Source: Durusdinium trenchii
Lineage: Eukaryota; Sar; Dinophyceae; Suessiales; Symbiodiniaceae
Direction of reading: 5' to 3'
Assembly (NCBI GenBank): GCA_963970005.1
Contig: CAXAMN010021361.1
Location: 2,461,009 to 2,525,008 of the forward strand
DNA length: 64,000 nt
Below the pieces are notes generated by a model, which saw only the letters and a list, made by a program, of their open reading frames with translations, was not told the origin of the DNA and made no database searches. How positions within the stretch are numbered: position 1 is the stretch's first letter; the number at the start of each line of letters is the position of its first letter. Both the position numbers and the translations under genes were made by a program. Of the stretch, positions 46,101-56,569 are shown in pieces.

Positions 46101-46771
46101 TCTAGGTCAATATCGGTCATTTTCTGACCATCTCAGGAGTACCCGGTCTGATCGGATCGCTATGCCAGGAGCTACATGCTGCGAAGTTTGAGGTGTTCGG
46201 GCTAGGAAACTGTGAAGTGGTTGATCATTGCCAAGCAGGAAGTTGGTTACGCAAGTATGACTTCAAACCATATAAAACCCACACCGATAGTGGACGAAGG
46301 ACATGACAAAAAAACATAAATAGACTCGACCGAGGAATAAGAACTGAAAAAGAAAAGGATTACATGTGGGGAGTAGAAACAAATTAGACCTCCTGATACC
46401 TCCTGCTACCTCCTGCTGAGAGGTGGCGCAAATTGACTCCTCTCACTTGCTCCACTATAGCTGCTATAGCTCGCTGTGAGCTGGCAATCCACTGGTAGGC
46501 TAAATTGGAGTTCCAAGCTCCGTGCTAAGCAAGGACTTATGAACCTGCTCTGAAGCAGCAAATCCAACACGCAATTAGGATGAGACCTTCTAGCCGCTCG
46601 CCCACCAATTGTTGCGCCATCGACAGATGTCTTTCTGCCTTGCTGCGCCAGCACTGCCTGGGAAGCTTCGGACCGGGTGTGCCAGGCCAGTGATGTTTGG
46701 AAGTCTTCCATTAATAGAAGACCAGGCTCAAAGACTGCTGGATGGCTAGCTTCCATCTCTTCCCCCGCCAT
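43135..46771 (-). CDS. Putative coiled-coil protein, multi-exon
   Basis: Exon 1 starts at ATG 46771 (MAGEEMEASHPAVFEPG) and ends at 46587 with a GTCTCA donor, phase 2. Exon 2, 45761-45662, completes the codon and reads LVDVASTFDKLRARG and EAKEAEERRQAEEMQE, then a GC-type donor in phase 0. Exon 3 starts at 45093 in phase 0 (DDALAKLQDTAREKNEM). Candidate later exons are about 43607-43499 (RDEDVQVQRRAATRG to LVQE, donor GTCCCT) and 43227-43135 (VRKKDDEPTLDDPKGEG to LGSDM, then TGA), which join each other in phase 0. The end of exon 3 and one joint are unresolved. The charged Ala/Glu/Arg heptads indicate a coiled coil; no family is recognised. It lies head-to-tail upstream of calreticulin, 170 bp before its start. 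Confidence 0.5.
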
Positions 46772-46799
46772 GGTTAGGATTCCGACCCAGACCCACACC

Positions 46800-48430
46800 A
46801 ATGCGAAGCTATTGCGGCTAATTGATCAGTCTCGAGGGTGGCCTTGCTGTGGTGTCCAAAACGCATGAATGGATATGAATGGCATGAATAATGACCCTCA
46901 CCTGCTCAATCCACAAAGGGCTGACGGAACAGCACATGAACAAGGGCTTGGGACTCCCTATGAAAACAGCCCAATTCAAAACCTCTCATCACTCTTGAAC
47001 CTTCTACTGAGGGACTCCTCATGGTTCACTCCACACTTGGCTCCCTCATTTGCAGTCCAACCCCCCCGATCGCCCCTCAAAAGCCCTTCCGCACAGCGGG
47101 TGCCTCACGGAATCAATGCACTCGAAACAAGAATATCCCCCCCCCCCCCCCCAACAAGTACACTCTTCATCACTCTTCCGCTCGCATGGGGGCGCTGGGC
47201 TTCAAGCCTGGGCCGAGAAGAGCTGCGCTTCATCTCGTTGCATGGAAGCACGCAGGCCTCGTGACGTCCAGTGACGAGAAAACACCCTGTCTGGACATCC
47301 TCGGTGGAGTTCTGGGCCCGACCACCCTGAGTTTCACTGAACACAGGATGAATCAAAGCCTTGGCCCTGGGCTTTCCAGGGCAGCCCGAGAAAAAAACAC
47401 AATAAGCATCTCTGATATCTCCTTGTTCGAGTTGTATCATGGTCACCTAGTTGCCCTGACTAAAGGACCAAATCCTAAATCAATGCCTGAAAGATCCTGA
47501 AAGAACACCAATTCTGCTCACCAGCCTGCTGTTTAGACAGAAAGATACAGAAAGGTTCGCAACAACACCAGGTTCGGTGCTTCGGTGCTTCGACGCCAAG
47601 GGCGCAGCGCTGCGTCTCCTTCTCCCGCTCGGCCAAAAGGCGCCTGGGCGGTCGTCGGTGACGACCGTGTCGACCGCAGAATCCGTGTGTCAAGGGGATC
47701 TTTGCGGGGAGGGTTCTGCCATGTCCTTCAATCCTTAGATAAACTTGGTTTACACACACACATATATATATATATGAAGTAAGTCTGTGGTGTGCACCTT
47801 TTGGTTTAGAATTCCATGAACAGCCAATCAATCAATAAGGTGCATGCACCAATGCACCACTTGGTTTGCTTTACATTGCTCACAGCCCAAATAAGCTGCA
47901 TTAGCCAGTAGCATGGTAGCAGTAACAAATGCAGTCAAGCACTTCTGCGACTTCTGCGCAAATTGAACTGCTCCAGCATTCCTACATTGTTGTGCACATG
48001 AACAAATGGATCAACACCCCATAAATATCAGCATTTGGGCATGATGTGCCTGCAGGTTTTGTCGGCTGCACCCTAACCAGAAAACAGAAGTGAAGAGGCA
48101 CTTGTGGGAAGTAGAGGAATGAATGTGGCCTTCTAGGATTCTAGGGTGCCATAATCCATTTCCCCAGTTCTTTGAACAACTAGCAAGACACCAAACATAG
48201 TCAATTTTGATGTATATAATATGTTCACCTGTATCAAGAGATACGGATAGGATAGGTCTTCCTGCGCGCTCTCAGAAGCGATTCGGGGTGCCCTGCGCAG
48301 CAGCTTGCGCCTCCTGAGAATGATCCGTGGATCCAATGCTACTTTCACCAAGACTGACCTGGTTGAATCGTCAATATTCGTATATATATATATATATATA
48401 TATCCGCCGACCCCGGCCTATAGCCAAAGC
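46800..48430. other. Spacer without an established gene
   Basis: It contains a poly-C run near 47138-47151 and (TA)n tracts near 47761 and 48379. A weak minus-strand segment at about 47590-47690 (RRLLAEREKETQRCA) could be an exon but lacks clear splice sites. Confidence 0.4.
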
Positions 48431-49370
48431 CTAGGCGGGGAGGCGCCTGGGACACCGCAGGGTGAAGCAGTTGGCCAAGCCTAGCAGAACCCTTCAAGCA
48501 CTTCCAAAGGCGCAGGATGCAGCAGTTGGCCAAGCCTAGCAGAACCCTTCCAAGCACTTCCAAAGGCCTGTCCGAGGCCTCACCTGTTGCGGCCTCTCTG
48601 TGGCCTGTCCGAAGCCTGCCTCCTCTCTTCTTATCAGCTTCCGAAGGCGACGTTTAGGCATTTTGGACCGCCCCCAAAAGCTTTTCGGCCTCTTGCGGCC
48701 TCTCTGTGGCTTGTCCGAAGCTTCTCGGCAGCCGGCAGGCCTCTTGCGGCCTCTCTGTGGCCTGTCCGAAGCCTGCCTCCTCTCTTCTTATGGGCTTCCG
48801 AAGGCAACGTNNNNNNNNNNGTCCGAAGCCTGCCTCCTCTCTTCTTATGGGCTTCCGAAGGCAACGTTAGGCATTTTGGCTCGGCTTCAAACGCTCCCCA
48901 GAGCCTCACCGCAGCCTTGCCCTCTTCTCGGCAGCTGGCAGGCCTGCCTCTTCTCTTCTTATGGGCTTCCGAAGGCAACGTTAGGCATTTTGGCTCGGCT
49001 TCAAACGCTCCCCAGAGCCTCACCGCAGCCTTGCCCTCTTCTCGGCAGGCTTCCGAAGGCGACGTTTAGGCATTTTGGACCGCCTTCAAAAGCTTTTCGG
49101 CCTCTTGCGGCCTCTGTGTGGCCTGTCCGAAGCTTCTCGGCAGCCGGCAGGCCTCTTGCGGCCTCTGTGTGGCCTGTCCGAAGCCTGCCTCCTCTCTTCT
49201 TACGGGCTTCCGAAGGCAACGTTAGGCATTTTGGACCGGCTTCAAAAGCCTCTCGGCAGCCGGCAGGCCTCTTGCGGCCTCTCTGTGGCCTGTCCGAAGC
49301 CTGCCTCCTCTCTTTTTATGGGCTTCCGAAGGCAACGTTAGGCATTTTGGCTCGGCTTCAAACGCTCCCC
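48430..49370. repeat. GC-rich minisatellite array
   Basis: Units share GGCCTCTTGCGGCCTCT, TGTCCGAAGCCTGCCTCC, GGGCTTCCGAAGGCAACG, GGCATTTTGG and TCGGCTTCAAACGCTCCCC, in varying combinations of roughly 100-140 bp. Long frames on both strands are by-products of the unit length. The array is cut off in mid-unit at 49370, where unrelated sequence begins. Confidence 0.85.
48811..48820. other. 10-N gap, probably false
   Basis: The 47 bases before the gap are identical to the 47 bases after it. This suggests two contig ends that overlap but were joined with Ns, or two adjacent identical repeat units. Confidence 0.8.
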
Positions 49371-50587
49371 ACTGGGATGTCCCCTGAAGATCTTATTGTT
49401 TATCAGGAGTTACTAAAGAAGTTATAAAGTTTACAGGACTTAGCTAAGTGGTTAAGTTGTGAGTGAAAAGCTAGCAACTTAGCAGGTTTGCTAACTGGTT
49501 AGCTAACTGGTTAACAGTTTGTATATAAAAATGCACCTCGGTTAGGTTTTTGTGTTTTCTTAATCAAAAAATATACATTTACATAAATATTCACAGTGTC
49601 TTTGTATATTCTCCCTGATAGACATGCTTGTGAATTGACTGTTTTCTGCTTCAAAAAGCAAAAACAATTTTGTGTGTTCATGTGAAAACACATTCAAGTG
49701 TGCCTTGGAATGTGAATCCATTGTCCAGGCTTTGTTGTTTCCAAACACAAACAGAGTTAATCTCTATTTGTGTTAGTGTAAAATATTTTGGTTTTGGTTC
49801 CAGGTGTAGTATGTATAGGAGGATGGACATGGGTGTAAGATTGGATCACTCATTGTGCTATTTGGAGAACACTCTGCTGGACTCTAAACTTGGTGAGTGC
49901 CAGTGGGTTTGACCACCAAATGAATCCAGTACAGCATGGGGCATAGCTATATTAGCCCAAATGGACTTCCAAATTGCACCTCCATGAATTCCCAAATGGC
50001 ACTTTGGTTGAGCCTGCCCACTCTATGATAGATCCAGGACTTGATCCTTTCATTGGGCCTATCAGGCATCTGGCATTGGATCATCTGCAGATCCCCTCAA
50101 GAGCTGTTCTCCAGGTTTTATGTCAAAGTAGCTAGTCCAACAAATGTCCACTGATTGATATGGACAACCTTAAACACCAAAACTCTTGATCATGCAAACG
50201 AACATATCTTACCATGAATTAGCATGAACCTATCTTTGGCCTGGTTGGCCCTTGAATGGGACATGAAAATCACCCACATGAAGCCATCAGGCTTGCAACA
50301 AGTAGTCCATGACATGTTCTGTGAAATATAGGTAAACTTTAAGCATCAAAATTCTTGATCATGCAAATGAACACACCTTACCATGAAGTAGCATGACTCT
50401 ATCTTTGGCTGATTGGCCCTTGCATGGGGCATGAGAACCACCCACATGAAGCCATCAGGCTTGCAACAAGTAGTCAATGACATGCTATGTGAAATCTATG
50501 TGCCATGAGGACACTGGCAAGAACACATGCAAGAACACACTAGTACCACCAGGATGTTTTGAAACCTGCTGGAATGCGCTCTTTTGC
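49371..50587. other. Terminal non-coding region of the candidate transposon, with a tandem pair of about 165 bp
   Basis: Two imperfect direct repeats lie at about 50166-50328 and 50334-50496. Both contain TCTTGATCATGCAAA, CTTACCATGAA, CACCCACATGAAGCC and AGGCTTGCAACAAGTAGTC. Closer to the end, GCTAACTGG-type words are repeated. No gene is seen. This is where subterminal transposase-binding repeats would be expected. Confidence 0.5.
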
Positions 50588-52765
50588 TCACTTCATTTGA
50601 AGTGGCACAAGGATTCTGAAGTCCTTGTTTTCAAAGTGTGAATGTGCAGTGGTGCAAGCCAAGGAAGAAGTATGCACAAACTTTGCAATCTCATTCTGTC
50701 TAACAGTAGCAAAGCATCCAGTCTTGTCCACTTGAAGGACTTCGAGCATGGAAACCAAAGAGTAAGCAATGTTGTCAATGTCCACATGCATCCAGACTTG
50801 GCAAACTTGCAGGCTGTTGGTCGAACTGTGAAGGAAACAAAAATCACCTTTGCTGCAAATACCTGCTGGTTGGAGGTGTGCCTGTGAAGAGCTGTGCACA
50901 ATGGTGTCAGCAGGCAACTCAAAGGCATTTAACACAATGGCTTTCAAAGCCTTGCTTGCAGCACCTTTGTTGACAAGCCTTGCCTTCTCTGAAAAGAGGT
51001 TTGGTTCCTTCAGCTTGGCAAGGTCATGGCAAATAAGCTCTGAAAGTACACTTCTTTCAAAGGTCAAAGTGTTGCTGATCGAGGTTGCATATCCTTAACA
51101 GGGTAAGGGTCAATGAAACCTGTGGTGGGTAATAATGACATTGGTTGAACATTGAACCAACACAGTAAACACTAAACACTTTCTTGAAATAGCCAAGCAT
51201 CGCTTTACAACCTTATGTTTTCTTTCTTGGACAAAACAGCTGGGAAGTTGACCATGTTTTTGGAGATGAGTGCCAAAGTGAAGACACCAATGAAATTTGG
51301 TATGCATATTCTCTTTGAAACCACATGATATGCAAAGAGAAAGGAATGTCGTCACAGCTCTGTCAACCATAGCAGGGGTAATCTTTCCCTTGGGTACCAG
51401 CTGGATCAGGTCAATGATGTCTGCAAGTGCAAAGAACACCTGACACTTGTCCTTTGTAGATTGCTCTGCATTTGGGATGACAATCTGCATAAGAAAGTAT
51501 CCAAAAACACCCAAAAGACCTATAGCTTCAGATGCAGTGCATTTGAAAGTGTTTGCCTTCGCGTTTGCAACCTGTCTTTTTTTGGAGAACAAAGATGCCA
51601 AAGGTGTTGTCATTGACTTTGGCAGGACCCAGGTTCTGAGGCATTGCTCAATGGTGGGGTACACATTGCCAAACATACCATCAAGCTCCACCAGCAACAA
51701 ATGCATAATTGTTTGGAAAATGCCTGTGACCAAGAAACAATGCATCCAGTCATGTATGAACTGAGAAATTGGGAGAACATCTTGGGACAAGCTCCTGCAG
51801 TGGAGTAAACCATGGATGCTGTAGTTGAATCCAACAGCTTGCTGCCACAAAGCAAAGTCTCCTTTGTTAAGAGTTGCCTTTTTCTCTTCAAGTCTTGATA
51901 TTGTTTCAGCAATGTCTTGGTCAGTGGATTGCTGAATCCTTGTGAGGTCCCATTCATCTGCCACTAGGGTGTTGGATCCATCTCCTTGCAGTAATCCAGA
52001 CTTTGAAGTAACCAAATTTCTGCAAAATATGCAGAACTTTGTTCCTGCATCACCTTTGAGATTGAATATGTACTTGTGCGCAGATCCATCTTGTAAGAAT
52101 GCACCCAGTGTATAAAACATTCTAATTGTACACCCTCCCTGATCTTTCAACAAGAACCCTGCTTCTTTGGGATTGCAGGAATCTGGGCGCAGGATGCAAT
52201 TCAAAATAACTTGTGTCACTTGGGACATCCCAGACTCAAGTTCTCCAACAAAACTTGATCTACAAGCCATGATGCAAAACCATGCCTCTTCTTTGCTGAG
52301 GGCAACTGGACCAAATTCCATAAAGGAAATGTATATGCATTGGACTTTTCTGCTAACATCTGCACTTAACACATTTCCTGGTACCACCTCATCACTGTAA
52401 TATATGATTCTCCAGGGCTTTTGTGCAGTGCATGGGTGTTGGGGCAGTGTCCTGGCCACCAACTCTTGCAGTCCACCACCTTGTTGATATGCAGCATGTA
52501 ACATTGTGAGAAAGTTCACAAACAATAATGGCTTCTCTGCACCATCCTTGCAAACAACATTGGTAGTACTCAGCATAGGTCCATATGCATTGTAACCTTT
52601 CACTGTGTAGTCTCTGGCTTCAGCCACATGTTTCCTGGAATGTAGGTCAGGAAGACCATTGAGTTCAATGTCTTGAATCACTTCTGAGAGCGCACTTGCT
52701 GTGATCTGAGGGTTGTTTCTCCTCAGGCCTTCCAACCTTCTAAGTTTGGAAGCCCTAGCATCCAT
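50588..52765 (-). CDS. Transposase-like protein (CACTA/Plavaka type), two exons
   Basis: Exon 1 starts at ATG 52765 in a GCCATGG context (MDARASKLRRLEG) and runs to about 51205; exon 2 runs about 51093-50588. Visible features: YYSDEVVPGN with an acidic pair near residue 125; a conserved core CIYISFMEFG; FNLKGDAGTKFCIFC, like the zinc-binding stretch of Transposase_21 proteins; ISQFIHDWMHC; and near the end of exon 1 FHWCLHFGTHLQKHG and QERKHKVVKR, which resembles the DUF4218-like tail of CACTA transposases. Exon 2 continues with LTFERSVLSELICHD and ends QMK. Similar proteins are, from memory, highly repeated in Symbiodinium-type genomes. Its expected role is cutting and joining element ends. 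The catalytic triad cannot be assigned with certainty, and the exact intron boundaries are unresolved. Confidence 0.6.
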
Positions 52766-53277
52766 GGCATAGAATGCTGAATGTGTAGCCTAAAACATGG
52801 TATGCCATGATAAGGTGGTGCATGTAACACTTGAAAATGCCAACACTTCAAAAGACACACATGATGTGAGGCCTTGTGGGCCTATAGCATATGATGATGA
52901 ATTTGACATGAACACAAACCACAAGCTTGAAGGCTTAGCACATGATTGCATGTGCATGTTGTGAACAGGATGACACAGCAACAAACTGTGAGCCACCAAC
53001 ACTAAGTGCGAACTTAAACCAATTGACATACACTGCTTGACAAAAGTGCTTGCAGTTCTAGTCATAGAGTTATATTTGGTAAGCTTTTGATATTGGTCCC
53101 ACACATGAAAACATTATGAATGACACATGCAATGCCTTGCAAACACATAGTGAAGGATTGCATGAAAGAAGCTTATGCTTGATAAATGATGTAGCCATGC
53201 GCATGAGCATGAAAGCTCTAGCAGTCAGTCTTTTCACAGCAAATCATGTGTACTGTCTTTGTAATCACTACACAGGC

Positions 53278-53816
53278 CTTGTTAGCCCAAACTTCATGTA
53301 CAAACTGTTGAGCACAGTATCTACATCTCTGTCTTCAAGTCTGTAAGTTGTTTGGAGTCTAAGGAGATAGTCTTCAGCAGAAAGCCTCAGATTGAGAAAA
53401 CTAAATACACAGTAGGCACCCCTTACCATTTGTGAAACAACATTGCCACAACAAAACGGTATATCCAAAATCTGTTTAATTTGTTCATCCATGAACCAAT
53501 CTGTCCACCCTGAACTGTAAAGAGATACTCTCCACATCCTTCTTCCATATGCCACCCAATACTCCATCAGAAACATGCGCCATGAGTCTCTCCAGTGCCT
53601 CTGAAAGTTTGCCAACACTTGGGCAGGGTCAGCTGGCTCTTCGGCCATGAGTGCAATAAGTTCAGGCAGAAGTGGCATTTTGAACAATATAGGTGCTGCA
53701 TTCCATGACATGGACATGTACCTTTTGATGTGCGTAATGCATTGTACATGCCATGCAAAAGCAACAGGCTTGTCAGGCACCAGTTGGAAAAGCTTAGCAT
53801 GAAAGCTGCAAAGCCA
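53278..53816 (-). CDS. Conserved-looking exon, unknown function
   Basis: The exon follows TTTTTGCAG and ends at a GC-type donor (AAG before GCCTGTG), giving about 179 codons. It is rich in Trp and aromatic residues: WLCSFHAKLFQLVPDKP, HWRDSWRMFLMEYWVAYG, SGWTDWFMDEQIKQILD and FCCGNVVSQMVRGAYC. It lies between the Lys/Ala-rich gene and the transposase, all on the same strand. It may be an inner exon of the gene that starts at 56354 or 55581, or of the transposase transcript. I do not recognise a family. Confidence 0.5.
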
Positions 53817-53984
53817 CTGCAAAAACAAAGTCTCCTCATACAAGCTAGTCAGCTATCACAAAAGTCATAAAGCCATGAGACATGTTGCATGAGAGATGCT
53901 GCGCACATGTTTTCCCAACACATCACTCCAAGCTGTTGATGTGACTCTATACCCCTTTGCAAACTTGGCAAAATTGATGTGAAT

Positions 53985-55581
53985 CTACTCCTTTGGAAAC
54001 TTAGCCAAATAGGCAGCCTTTGCCTCATGCAGGGCCAGGCTACCAAAAGCTTTGGCCTCCTCTTCACTTGCACCAGCATCAGCAGCCCTTTGTCTGGCCA
54101 GCTTGTAGTGCTTGGAGGTCCAGCTATTCAATTTGCCCTCCCACCTGTCCTCAGGCTCCCCTGAAGTATAGGACATCCCAGCTGTCACAGTCTTTTCCAT
54201 TTCAGCAGCAGTCCTTTTGCTTTGCCTGCCACCAGCTTTGGCTTTAGCTTTGGCTGCAGGAGTGATCTCTGACTGCTTGGGGTCTTCTGCTTTGGTGGCA
54301 TCAGGTGAAGTAGGCTTTGCTTTGGCCTTTGCTTTGCCTTTGGCCTTTGCCTTTGGCTTGCATGCACCCTTGGCTGAGGCCTTGGCTGATGCCTTGGCTG
54401 ATGCCTTGGCTGCTGCTTGCCTATTCTTCAAAGCAGCAAAGGCAGCCTCTTCAACATGCTTGCCATCTGACTGCTTAGTCTCACCCTGGAGTGGCAAGGA
54501 GAGCTTAGCTCCAGAGCTGGTCTTTGCCTGGGATTGCTCAGTGGGTTCCTGCTTGGGTGGATCTTCAAAAGGCTGGCCACACCTGAGCTTGGGTTCAAAG
54601 GGCTGAATATCCTGAAGAGATAGAGGAGCTTGCTTGGGAGTCTGTGGGGGAGCCCCAGTCTCACCATTGCCCAAAGCAAGTTTAGCACTTTTCTGAGAAT
54701 GACCATGTGGAGGAGACCCTTGACCATAATGTCTACCTTGTCCATGCATGAAAGTACCAACCATATGAAGCAGCATGTCCAAAGCCCTGTTGTTCTCAGG
54801 CTGTGGCTGGGATTGGGGGCTGGGTAGGTGCAGGTGCTGGAGTGTTGGCCTGTGCCTTGGCCTTTCTGATCTCCTTGTGTGTATCCCTCAGGATCACCAT
54901 ATGGAGCATCTTACTATACTCTGGTGGAACAAATCCAGATGGACTGGTTCCTCCTGAATAGGCTTTTGCAAGCACAACAGGAGACAGAGTGTCAGGCTCT
55001 TCAGGATATGTCAAGATAAAGGGCATGTCACTCCCTGTGCAAGCCTTGCTGGTGAAGGCCAGCTTCACATCCTGCACCATCTGATACTTTGCCAAAGCAT
55101 CAGGCAAAGTAGACAGAGAACAGAAAAGACAGGCTGTGGCAGACTTGACCGACTTCTCTGACAAACTCTTGAGACCCAGCTGAACCAATCTTCCCACCAA
55201 AGTGTTGACCTTCTCATGGTAGTTCTGGCCAGTCAGGACAATATTCCACTCCTCCTTGGTGAGGTACTTAGGCAATGAAATGGTTTGTGGCTTCAAGGTC
55301 ACTTGGGGCCCTTGTGTTTGAGTAGGCTTTGTCAAAGTCTGGTCAACCTGCTCTTTCAATGTGTTCTTCATGGCAGTACTGAATGATGAGCTCTCATCAA
55401 TTTGCTTGTACAGCAACAAGCTGTCTGCAGGAGACAAAGACACAGCATCGATCTTTGCCAGGATCCCTTTTTGCATGGAAGTCTCCAAGTCATTGATTTG
55501 CCCCCCAGCTTTCCTATGCCCCAGGAAAGCATTGATATCAGCAATCTCCTTCTTGATGTCTTCCACAGTCCACATAGCCAT
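53985..55581 (-). CDS. Two-part Gln/Pro- and Lys/Ala-rich protein, split by a 1-base frameshift
   Basis: The first frame starts at 55581 (MAMWTVEDIKKEIADINA) and forms a helical region up to about residue 250, ending in a proline-rich stretch and TGA at 54796. The second frame, shifted by one base, continues the proline/glutamine linker and runs to a stop at 53985. Dropping one C from the run of five at 54815-54819 would join both into one protein of about 530 residues with a PQ-rich linker. The second half has short AKASAKASA repeats and a basic KAKAKGKAKAK stretch, typical of a DNA- or chromatin-binding tail, then DRWEGKLNSWTSKHYKLARQ near the end. An upstream exon (56354) may precede it. 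Sequencing error, slippage or true frameshift are all possible. Confidence 0.5.
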
Positions 55582-55705
55582 CAGATCAAATGCGACAAAT
55601 GAATAGGTCTTGTCACAGGAAAAGCAAACAGCTACAATAATGTAATCACATGCAAAAGGAAAGAATATAGTACAAGAAGCATACATGTATGAGAATTAAG
55701 TATGA

Positions 55706-55791
55706 ACATGAACATGTACATGAACATGAAGCTGTTCAGCTTGACACTACATGAACATGTACATGAACATGAAGCTGTTCAGCTTGACACT
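55706..55791. repeat. Tandem pair of a 43-bp unit built on CATGAACATG
   Basis: The unit contains ACATGAACATGTACATGAAC followed by AAGCTGTTCAGCTTGACACT and occurs twice in a row. Related CATGAACATG and ACATGACATG runs are found in nearly every spacer of the 50-64 kb region, for example near 60433-60460. Confidence 0.8.
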
Positions 55792-55988
55792 GGACTCATG
55801 TACATCTTACATGACATGAAACTTCAGTGAGCTTGCTGCCTTAGTACATGAAGCAATGTATGTCCATGTAACATGAAAGCTTCTAACTTTGTACTTAGAC
55901 CATGCAACAAATTTATGAACTTGCAACATGAAAGCTCTCTTCAGCTTGGGCTCTAACAATGATCTTTTTTCCACAATGTGCTTCACAC

Positions 55989-56354
55989 TCAGGAATGAGA
56001 CCTGTACCATCTAGACAATGCATGGCAGAAACATGTACAGGAGTCTTCACACTGTCTGTCATTGTAAAAGCATCCTGACAAACAATTGACATATACTTGG
56101 CCGTTTTGACCTCTCTTCAATTTCATTGTAATAGCACCACAGTGAACCTTTCTGGTAATTGTATTGTACACAAAAGGAACCATTTTGGTCTCTGTACCAA
56201 CAGCTACCTCAATCCACTTCACTATGTCCTTGCCCTTCTCATTGTCCTGAGGCAGCAAAGCCACTTCATCTTCTGGATCAGCAATTGGCAATAGTGTAGA
56301 TGGAGGTGGTTGCTCATCCACCAAAGTATCATCCACCACAGTCTCTTGACTCAT
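55989..56354 (-). CDS. Small ORF or 5' exon, unknown function
   Basis: It starts at ATG 56354 in AAGCCATGAG (MSQETVVDDTLVDEQ). An acidic N-terminus leads to a compact region with NEKGKDIVKWIEVAVGTETK, RKVHCGAITMKLKRG and a cysteine-rich end. A possible donor (CAG before GATGCT) would remove the last 25 or so codons and could link it to the frame beginning near 55600, making it the first exon of that gene. As a free ORF it encodes 121 residues. No family is recognised. Confidence 0.4.
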   Translation of the reverse strand: MSQETVVDDTLVDEQPPPSTLLPIADPEDEVALLPQDNEKGKDIVKWIEVAVGTETKMVPFVYNTITRKVHCGAITMKLKRGQNGQVYVNCLSGCFYNDRQCEDSCTCFCHALSRWYRSHS

Positions 56355-56569
56355 GGCTTAACTGTGTACATTGACACACTAAGCAAACTATGAGTAGAGT
56401 GCAAGCTGAAAAGCCACATGCATGTATGCAACATAAACTCATCATGACAGCCAAAGGCTTCACAGAGCATGGTACCACCTGACTCAATACATGCATCTCA
56501 TGAAAGCTTTCAAATGCACACTGACTATACAAGTGGTTCAACTCCTTCATGGATATGAACATTAACATA

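Noticed and set aside
48860-48900. CATTTTGGCTC, matching the core of the dinoflagellate spliced leader
   Set aside because: Only 11 bases match, the rest of the leader is absent, and sister units read CATTTTGGACCG, so it is part of the minisatellite and not a leader relic.
48587-49427. Frames of 129-275 residues on both strands in the minisatellite
   Set aside because: The repeat units happen to keep frames open; there is no splice context, no domain, and an N gap lies inside.
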